Positions 55,788 to 64,000 of a DNA stretch of 64,000 nucleotides are shown here, piece after piece (position 1 is the stretch's first letter; each line of letters starts with the position of its first letter). The notes under the pieces were generated by a model. That model was not told the DNA's origin. It saw nothing but the letters and a program-made list of their open reading frames with translations, and did not search any database. Source of the DNA: Martinezella rhizogenes (GTDB taxonomy: Bacteria > Pseudomonadota > Alphaproteobacteria > Rhizobiales > Rhizobiaceae); NCBI RefSeq assembly GCF_000799715.1, contig NZ_JUHG01000002.1:62001-126000 (forward strand), written 5' to 3'. The position numbers were made by a program, and so were the translations under genes.

Positions 55788-56648
55788 TCACGCATAGCTT
55801 GCCATGCGTGGATCGGCATCGACCAGGGCGCTGCGGAGCTTCTCCATGGCGCGGCTTTCGATCTGGCGCACGCGTTCCTTGGAAATACCAAGATCGGCAC
55901 CCAGCTCCTCCAGCGTCGCGCCATCCTCCACCAGGCGGCGCGCGCGGATGATCTTCATTTCGCGTTCGTTCAGATGTTTCAGTGCGGAGGCCAGCCAGAC
56001 GCGGCGGCGTTCGCCATCGATCATGTTGGAGACCTGTTCGTCCGGCAAAGGCTCGTCGCTGATCAGGAAATCCATGCGCTCGGCGCTTTCGGCATCGCCG
56101 GATATAGACGGCGCCTGCAGGGAGGCATCATTGCCGGAAAGGCGCGCATCCATGGTCTGCACGTCGGCGAGGCTAACCCCCAGGGCGACGGCGATTTCCT
56201 CATGAATGGATTGCACGGTGACGCCGGCATTGCCCCTGGCAAGCTTGGCGCGCAGGCGGCGGAGATTGAAGAACAGCGCCTTCTGCGCCGAACTTGTACC
56301 ACCACGCACGATCGACCAGTTGCGCAGGATGTAATCCTGGATCGAGGCGCGGATCCACCAGCTTGCATAGGTGGAAAATCGTACTTCTCGCTCCGGCTCA
56401 AACCTTGCCGCCGCTTCCAGGAGCCCTACATAACCCTCTTGTACAAGGTCGCTCATCGGCAGGCCGAAATTGCGGAATTTCCCCGCCATGGAAATCACCA
56501 GGCGCATATGGGCGGTGGCGATCTTGTTGCGGGCGCCGCGATCATCGTGATCCTTCCAGCGGATGGCGAGATCGTGCTCTTCGTCGCGGGCAAGATAGGG
56601 AGCGGCCATCGCGATCTTTATCATGCGCCGATCTGCAGACATATTCAT
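55788..56648 (-). CDS. rpoH2: RNA polymerase sigma-32 factor RpoH2
   Basis: A 286-residue heat-shock-type sigma factor. Start 56648 lies 6 bases after GGGAG, while the ATG two codons earlier abuts it. Region 2: DLVQEGYVGLLEAAARFEPEREVRFSTYASWWIRASIQDYILRN. The RpoH-box QKALFFNLRRLRA identifies the subclass. Region 4.2: TLEELGADLGISKERVRQIESRA. GTSSAQ after NWSIVRG fits the second RpoH copy of rhizobia rather than RpoH1. It directs stress genes and is usually under RpoE control. Confidence 0.92.
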   Translation of the reverse strand: MNMSADRRMIKIAMAAPYLARDEEHDLAIRWKDHDDRGARNKIATAHMRLVISMAGKFRNFGLPMSDLVQEGYVGLLEAAARFEPEREVRFSTYASWWIRASIQDYILRNWSIVRGGTSSAQKALFFNLRRLRAKLARGNAGVTVQSIHEEIAVALGVSLADVQTMDARLSGNDASLQAPSISGDAESAERMDFLISDEPLPDEQVSNMIDGERRRVWLASALKHLNEREMKIIRARRLVEDGATLEELGADLGISKERVRQIESRAMEKLRSALVDADPRMASYA

Positions 56649-57059
56649 ATGCATCTCCCTAAGTTCGGCCTCAAAATCATCTCTGTGCCGCGGGTCGACG
56701 GAAAAGGCAGCAAACATCGTTTCCGAACATCGCTGAGCGGATGAAAAGCTATGAATGCAATGCGATTGGAGACCGATGTCCGGATAACCGGACGGTCGGT
56801 TACCGGTCTAGTTCGACTTCGCCGAAATAATCTGGCGAACGAAATAACTTTAGATCGCCGGGAAATTTCCTGTCAAAACGCATCGGCCGGTCCTCATGAA
56901 CGTCAGGGGAAACGGCCAGTCCGAGAGAACTCATAACCACGAGAAAACCCATACAGCCGCAAAACACGAGGCCTAAACGCAGCAAGCGGCAAAAGGTTCC
57001 AAAGAAAAAACCCGGCACGATGGCCGGGTTTTTTGGATGTGGCATTTCGACTTTCGGCC
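56649..57059. other. rpoH2 upstream region
   Basis: 411 bases without a gene. The minus strand shows TTGACA (56871-56876) and CTAAAG (56848-56853) 17 bases apart, a weak promoter candidate 200 bp before rpoH2. No RpoE-type GGAAC box stands out. The CarD terminator lies at the right end. Confidence 0.4.
57005..57034 (-). terminator. Rho-independent terminator of carD
   Basis: Perfect arms AAAAAACCCGGC (57005-57016) and GCCGGGTTTTTT (57023-57034); the A/T ends give a U-run on either strand. It lies 26 bases beyond the carD stop. Confidence 0.88.
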
Positions 57060-57632
57060 TTATGCGGCTTCGTCCTGGGATTCGTCTTCTTCGACGACCT
57101 TGCCGCGCTTCGGACCCTTGTTCAGATTGGTCTCAACCAGACGGACAGCCTCGGTTTCGGACATCTTGTTGACGGCGGCAATTTCGCGCGCCATGCGATC
57201 GAGCGCGGCTTCGTAAAGCTGACGTTCGGAATAGGACTGCTCCGGCTGGTTCTCGGCGCGATAGAGATCGCGAACCACCTCGGCAATGGAAATCAGATCG
57301 CCGGAATTGATCTTGGCATCATATTCCTGGGCGCGGCGCGACCACATGGTACGCTTGACGCGGGCCTTGCCCTGGACGACCTTCAGCGCCCGTTCGACGA
57401 AATCCGTTTCGGAAAGCTTACGCATGCCAATGCTCATGGCCTTGGCCACGGGCACCTTCAGACGCATCTTGTCTTTCTCGAAATCGATGACAAAAAGCTC
57501 AAGCTTCATGCCTGCGACTTCTTGCTCTTCGATCGCGGTGATCATACCAACACCATGAGCGGGATATACGATCGATTCACCTGTCTTGAAGCCATGGCGT
57601 GCTGCTGAAGGTTTTTTCTGCTGGGTCGTCAT
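57060..57632 (-). CDS. CarD family transcriptional regulator
   Basis: A 190-residue protein; MTTQQKK at 57632 is the likely start (an upstream in-frame start at 57659 is possible). Residues 15-75 form the CarD/TRCF RNA-polymerase-interaction domain (GESIVYPAHGVGMITAIEEQEVAGMKLELFVI). The helical C-terminal domain has KRTMWSRRAQEYDAKINSGDLISIAEVVRDLYR. It stabilises open promoter complexes, especially at rRNA promoters. The tail is acidic. Confidence 0.93.
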   Translation of the reverse strand: MTTQQKKPSAARHGFKTGESIVYPAHGVGMITAIEEQEVAGMKLELFVIDFEKDKMRLKVPVAKAMSIGMRKLSETDFVERALKVVQGKARVKRTMWSRRAQEYDAKINSGDLISIAEVVRDLYRAENQPEQSYSERQLYEAALDRMAREIAAVNKMSETEAVRLVETNLNKGPKRGKVVEEDESQDEAA

Positions 57633-58030
57633 TCTTTTCAAAAACTCCCTGTTACGCACCCGGTGAGGGCCGGGGCCGGGTCAGTCAGGCCCGGATGAGA
57701 CGGAAGCACCGTCGGGGTGACTTCATTCTGTTCCAACCATACGCATAAAAAAAGAAATCCGTTCATCGCGATCCCAGACCCGACAACTCAAATCGTTGAT
57801 ATGTCAAGGAAACCGCGTACGGATTGGTTATTTGCTTTCGTGATGGTTCGGGGCATGCGAAATGCCGCAGTGGATCAGTATGAGGAAGCTATCACAAAAA
57901 TCTGAGGAAATCAATAATTTGCTTTACACACGCCAAACGGCCACGTTGACCGCCCAGCAAGCCAACGGCAATGATTCGTGTCGATGCCCTACCGACTACA
58001 CCTTTATCGACAGCCTGTCACGGCTCTCGA
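57633..58030. other. Intergenic region between carD and fdxA
   Basis: 398 bases with no supported gene. It should hold the carD promoter; a minus-strand TTGACA lies at 57799-57804 without a clear -10. A GC-rich GGCC hairpin region lies around 57670-57700. Confidence 0.4.
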
Positions 58031-58369
58031 TCAGTCGCCGGAACCGGGATTGGCCGAGAAATACTTCTCGAACTTGCCCTCTTCGCCGTCCAATTCCTTG
58101 GCGTCCGGCAGCGCGTCGCGCTTCACCGTGATGTTCGGCCAGATCGATGCATAATCCGCATTGATCTTCAGCCATTTGTCGAGACCCGGCTCCGTATCGG
58201 GCTTGATCGCCTCGGCCGGACATTCCGGTTCGCAAACGCCACAGTCGATGCACTCGTCCGGATGGATGACGAGGAAGTTCTCACCTTCGTAGAAGCAGTC
58301 GACAGGGCAGACTTCCACGCAGTCGGTGTATTTGCAGCGAACGCAATTGTCGGTCACGACATATGTCAT
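58031..58369 (-). CDS. fdxA: 7Fe-8S type ferredoxin FdxA
   Basis: A 112-residue ferredoxin: [18 protein letters not shown] near the N-terminus and [12 protein letters not shown] near residue 40 supply ligands for one 3Fe-4S and one 4Fe-4S cluster. The length and the acidic C-terminal extension match FdxA of rhizobia. It is an electron carrier; its partner is not evident here. It lies in the conserved block with carD and the helicase. Confidence 0.94.
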   Translation of the reverse strand: MTYVVTDNCVRCKYTDCVEVCPVDCFYEGENFLVIHPDECIDCGVCEPECPAEAIKPDTEPGLDKWLKINADYASIWPNITVKRDALPDAKELDGEEGKFEKYFSANPGSGD

Positions 58370-58580
58370 GAAGCACTCCAGGAATGACTCTCATTTTCCG
58401 TGGGCGCACAACCTGGAACGTCGCGCCTTTCCCTCGGAAGCCGGAGCGGACAAGCGAATGCGGCTTAGCACAAGCATGCCGCCCGGCGGATTACCAGCGG
58501 GTTGACCGTCAGGTATCCACTTTGACAGCCAATTTCAAGGACAAACAATTCTGAAAACCCCAGAGGCCGGACAGAGTTTT

Positions 58581-58985
58581 CTAATCGTCGCCGGAGGTGA
58601 GCCGGTCGATGGCGCGCCGTTCGCGTTTTGTCGGCCGTCCGCTGCCCGGCGCGCGCAGCGCTTGCTCGAACGGCGTGAGGCGTTTTGTCTCATCCGGTGG
58701 TGGCGTCAGATCCTCGTAGAGCAGCTTCGCTTCTTCGAAAGGTCCCCGGCGATTACCCGGCAGCCGCACGATCAGGATGACGTCGCGCCGCTCCAGCGAT
58801 AGCTCGATACGGTCGCCCGCCTTGACACCATGGCTCGGCTGCGTGATCCGCTCGCCGTTCACCCGCACATTGCCCTTCTGGACGTAAACCTGCGCGAGCG
58901 ACCGAGATTTTATCATACGGGCAAAGAACAGCCACTTGTCGATGCGCTGGCGCGAACCGGAAGATGGCTGTCTTTCGTCCGTCAT
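58581..58985 (-). CDS. S4 domain RNA-binding protein (HslR-like)
   Basis: A 134-residue protein. The S4 domain (RIDKWLFFARMIKSRSLAQVYVQKGNVRVNGERI) occupies residues 14-75. The C-terminal part is basic with a KRERRAIDRL end. HslR relatives bind stalled 50S-peptidyl-tRNA after heat shock. Its start is 3 bases beyond the helicase stop, so the two are co-translated. Confidence 0.92.
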   Translation of the reverse strand: MTDERQPSSGSRQRIDKWLFFARMIKSRSLAQVYVQKGNVRVNGERITQPSHGVKAGDRIELSLERRDVILIVRLPGNRRGPFEEAKLLYEDLTPPPDETKRLTPFEQALRAPGSGRPTKRERRAIDRLTSGDD

Positions 58986-58988
58986 GAC

Positions 58989-62168
<3,180 letters not shown>

Positions 62169-62364
62169 AGGTCCATGCATGGCGAGAAACCACTGTCTTG
62201 CGATCAGCAAGCTCCCCAGGAAAGAGAAGAAGAGATGACGACCATATGTGACAAAGGCAAGACCTGAATCAAAAAACAACCGCCGCAACACTCGATTTCA
62301 TAAATAGCAATCTCAACCAAAAGCTACATTATCGCTACATCCCAAGCGAGTCCCGACGAGTCCG

Positions 62365-62379
62365 GAACAGCTTGTGAAC
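62365..62379. promoter_or_regulatory. LexA-like GAAC-N7-GAAC motif
   Basis: GAAC-N7-GAAC is the reverse complement of the alphaproteobacterial SOS box GTTC-N7-GTTC. It lies about 200 bp before the helicase start and overlaps the first repeat element. May be chance. Confidence 0.25.
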
Positions 62380-62426
62380 GAATCAGCGACGAATCGCTGA
62401 CTCCCGAGAGTTCCTTTTTTGTTCAC
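62377..62426. repeat. Paired-GAATC element, copy 1
   Basis: AACGAATCAGCGACGAATCG at the left, with GAATC at 62380 and 62391. TCAGCGA/TCGCTGA form a hairpin. GTTCAC starts 44 bases from the left end (62421). Confidence 0.8.
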
Positions 62427-62632
62427 TACAACATGTGGATTTCGATTACCAGACTCACACCAAATGCTGAATCGTCTTTTGACTCGCTTTTCTCAGAAAA
62501 AGAACATCAAGCGGCTATTCGACCGGGATCATGACTGTCGCGGGAAACATGGTTAACCATTTGTAAATTCGACAATTTCCATTGAGAATCCGGCGCAGAT
62601 AGGTGCCCCGTTAAGATTCTGGTCAAAGCCGG

Positions 62633-62682
62633 AACGAATCGGCGACGAATCATCGACTTCTTAGGATTCCACCTTTGTTCTC
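62633..62682. repeat. Paired-GAATC element, copy 2
   Basis: AACGAATCGGCGACGAATCA at the left, with GAATC at 62636 and 62647. GTTCTC is at offset 44 (62677). Preceded by GTTAAG and AAAGCCGG as in copy 3. Confidence 0.8.
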
Positions 62683-62848
62683 CACAATATCTAGCGCATT
62701 TACGGAGAAAGGACACAGGACTCCGGATGGTTGAAGCGCGAAATCGGCCCGAATCGGGGATTGCAATTAACCTTTAAGCGAAATCGAATAAAAGAAATCA
62801 ATAAATTCCCGCAGTAATTGTACTCGTTAACACCCCGACCAAAGCCGG

Positions 62849-62898
62849 AACGAATCGGCGACGAATCGCTGATTTCATCGTGTATTCCATTTGTTCAC
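62849..62898. repeat. Paired-GAATC element, copy 3
   Basis: AACGAATCGGCGACGAATCG at the left, with GAATC at 62852 and 62863. GTTCAC is at offset 44 (62893). Preceded by GTTAAC and AAAGCCGG. Confidence 0.8.
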
Positions 62899-63090
62899 GG
62901 CTAGATCTAGCGTTCGGATGAAGAGGCCGGTCCAAATGGAGAATGGAGAGACGGAGCAGACCGACCGGAAAGTTTCCGATATTAACGATTTCGGTCGGCG
63001 GGCACTACCTCTAGGCGATCAAACCCAAATCCGAATGTCCGAAAAAGATAGTCGTTTCGAGGGCCGACGTTAACCAAAGTCCAAATGCAG

Positions 63091-63140
63091 AACGAATCGC
63101 CGACGAATCACAGACAGGGCCATTTTCCCGTTTCGTTCAC
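63091..63140. repeat. Paired-GAATC element, copy 4
   Basis: AACGAATCGCCGACGAATCA at the left, with GAATC at 63094 and 63105. GTTCAC is at offset 44 (63135). Preceded by GTTAACC. Followed by CGCAACAT, comparable with ACAACAT after copy 1. Confidence 0.8.
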
Positions 63141-63444
63141 CGCAACATATTGTATTTAAATCAATTTTTAACCATACACCACGATCATTAACTGGCATTT
63201 TCCGCGCGCTGCGCTCCATGCCGTTAACCTTTCATCATGGCGTACCCATCCACCTCTCGGCCCAATGTTATTTCTGAGCCGGAACAATTTATCGCGACGT
63301 GAGTTTCCCCAGACAGCGAAAACGATGCGCCGTCCGTTTGGTAGGAACGGGATAGAAGGTGTGTCGGCTGAAGCAACGATCGGCTTGCATGAAGTTTCAA
63401 GCCAGATGAAAAGCTTAAGACGCTAGATGAGGAGGAAACAAGCC

Positions 63445-63600
63445 ATGCTTGGTACCATTTTGCTCGTGATACTGATTCTCCTGCTGATCGGCGCATTCCC
63501 GAGCTGGGGTTACAGCCGAAGTTGGGGATATGGTCCATCGGGTGGTCTCGGCCTCGTTCTTGTCATTGTTCTCATTCTACTGCTGATGGGCCGAATCTGA
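63445..63600 (+). CDS. DUF3309 family small membrane protein
   Basis: A 51-residue protein with AGGAGG 9 bases before the ATG. Two hydrophobic segments (MLGTILLVILILLLIGAFP and GLVLVIVLILLLMGRI) flank a WGYSRSWGYGPSGG linker, the DUF3309 pattern common in rhizobia. Function unknown; it is probably an inner-membrane protein. Confidence 0.85.
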   Translation: MLGTILLVILILLLIGAFPSWGYSRSWGYGPSGGLGLVLVIVLILLLMGRI

Positions 63601-63647
63601 TCCGGCTGATAATGTTGAAAACCTCGCTATACCAGGGAGCAAATACC

Positions 63648-63902
63648 ATGAAAAAAATCATCGTCGCGATCGCCATTGTTGGCGCGCTCGCCTCGTGCAC
63701 CGCAACGGAGAAGGGCACAGCCATCGGTGCGGGAACCGGCGCGCTCATCGGCGGCGTTGCCACCAATAGCTGGGGAGGTGCTGCAGTCGGCGCCGTGGCC
63801 GGCGGTGTTGTCGGCAATCTTATCGGCCGGTCTCATGAACGCCGCGGCTACTGCATCTACCGCGACCGTTATGGCAATCGCTATGAGGCGCGTTGCCGCT
63901 AA
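63648..63902 (+). CDS. Glycine-zipper lipoprotein
   Basis: An 84-residue lipoprotein with lipobox ALASC (Cys about residue 17). The mature part has a glycine zipper (GTAIGAGTGALIGGVATNSWGGAAVGAVAGGVVGNLIG) and a Tyr/Arg-rich end. The family is found in the outer membrane or periplasm; function unclear. Start 63648 follows CAGGGAG. Confidence 0.85.
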   Translation: MKKIIVAIAIVGALASCTATEKGTAIGAGTGALIGGVATNSWGGAAVGAVAGGVVGNLIGRSHERRGYCIYRDRYGNRYEARCR

Positions 63903-63917
63903 GACAGTCACCTCCGG

Positions 63918-63946
63918 CCGGCCGTCAACGCTGTGTTGGCGGCCGG
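63918..63946 (+). terminator. Hairpin after lipoprotein gene
   Basis: CCGGCCG and CGGCCGG, with an inner CAAC/GTTG pairing, 16 bases after the stop. There is no clear T-run. Confidence 0.45.
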
Positions 63947-64000
63947 TCGTGAAGGTCAAGACGTCATGCCGAAAACTTCGAACCGGCATTTTTAGACCAA

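Larger units (their letters stand above)
62169..63444. other. 1.3-kb non-coding region with repeated element array
   Basis: There is no supported gene. It contains four copies of a spaced element (listed separately), 19 GANTC sites between 62348 and 63109, and TTAACCAT words near 62552 and 63166. It is AT-richer than the flanking genes. The promoters of the helicase and of the DUF3309 gene should lie at its two ends. Confidence 0.7.

Noticed and set aside
57717..57905. 62-residue open frame between carD and fdxA
   Set aside because: No ribosome site, no resemblance to a family, and it lies where the carD promoter is expected.
62891..63073. 60-residue open frame
   Set aside because: It has no ribosome site and no protein-like pattern, and overlaps the repeat array.
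62377..63140. CRISPR array
   Set aside because: The repeats are irregularly spaced by 216-256 bp and diverge between anchors, and no cas genes are present.
62292..63200. Chromosomal replication origin
   Set aside because: No cluster of DnaA boxes and no origin-linked genes (dnaA, hemE, repABC) nearby. The GANTC cluster alone is not enough.
63224..63538. 104-residue minus-strand open frame
   Set aside because: It is antisense to the DUF3309 gene and its upstream region, Ser-rich and without motif.

Overview
The window looks like a chromosomal segment of a Rhizobiales alphaproteobacterium, most likely Rhizobium sensu lato. The grounds are GC-rich coding DNA, the gene order helicase - S4 protein - ferredoxin - CarD - RpoH2, a SAM-II riboswitch before metA, a DUF3309 gene, many MocA-type sugar oxidoreductases and ABC sugar transporters, and palindromic intergenic repeats of the rhizobial kind. 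All calls come from reading the sequence; nothing was searched against a database.

Layout. 1-500: end of an acid phosphatase. 764-18631: a large carbohydrate uptake and catabolism region with two paralogous Tat-type solute-binding proteins, a LacI and a TetR regulator, a DUF2264 protein, a 2-hydroxyacid dehydrogenase, an enolase-superfamily protein, four Gfo/Idh/MocA oxidoreductases and one complete ABC importer (binding protein, two permeases, ATPase). The TetR gene is flanked by two matching 18-bp palindromes. 18838-24631: a tight minus-strand operon of a carrier protein, an acyl-CoA dehydrogenase-like flavoprotein, an amino acid:[carrier protein] ligase (a class II aminoacyl-tRNA synthetase relative), a DUF1839 protein and a GH2 beta-mannosidase-like enzyme. 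24987-27820: epmB and epmA, divergent from efp. 27949-28582: a DUF4160/DUF2442 pair. 28593-30452: a BacA/SbmA-like ABC protein whose ATPase motifs are degraded. 30620-34029: a MoxR ATPase and a VWA protein separated by metA, which carries a SAM-II riboswitch and a terminator hairpin. 34273-35635: a DUF308 membrane protein divergent from a decayed TetR gene. 35773-40630: mutarotase and a GntR-SIS-NagA-SIS amino-sugar operon. 40637-45003: an RND efflux pair. 45364-47849: ABC-F ATPase and thiamine pyrophosphokinase. 47915-50195: MarR and a divergent MFS exporter. 50272-53830: TPP riboswitch and thiBPQ. 54100-58369: M48 protease, RpoH2, CarD and FdxA. 58581-62168: an S4 protein and a large Suv3-like helicase. 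62169-63444: a 1.3-kb non-coding stretch with four copies of an unusual element. 63445-63902: DUF3309 protein and a glycine-zipper lipoprotein.

The two observations most worth following are (i) the aminoacyl-carrier-protein operon coupled to a glycoside hydrolase, whose product cannot be read from the sequence, and (ii) the non-coding array at 62.3-63.1 kb. In the array, four elements each hold two GAATC sites exactly 11 bp apart and a GTTC motif at a fixed 44-bp offset, within a cluster of 19 GANTC (CcrM-type) sites. Other notable points are the split MoxR/VWA pair, the degenerate ABC ATPase, the decaying TetR gene and several clear palindromic operators.
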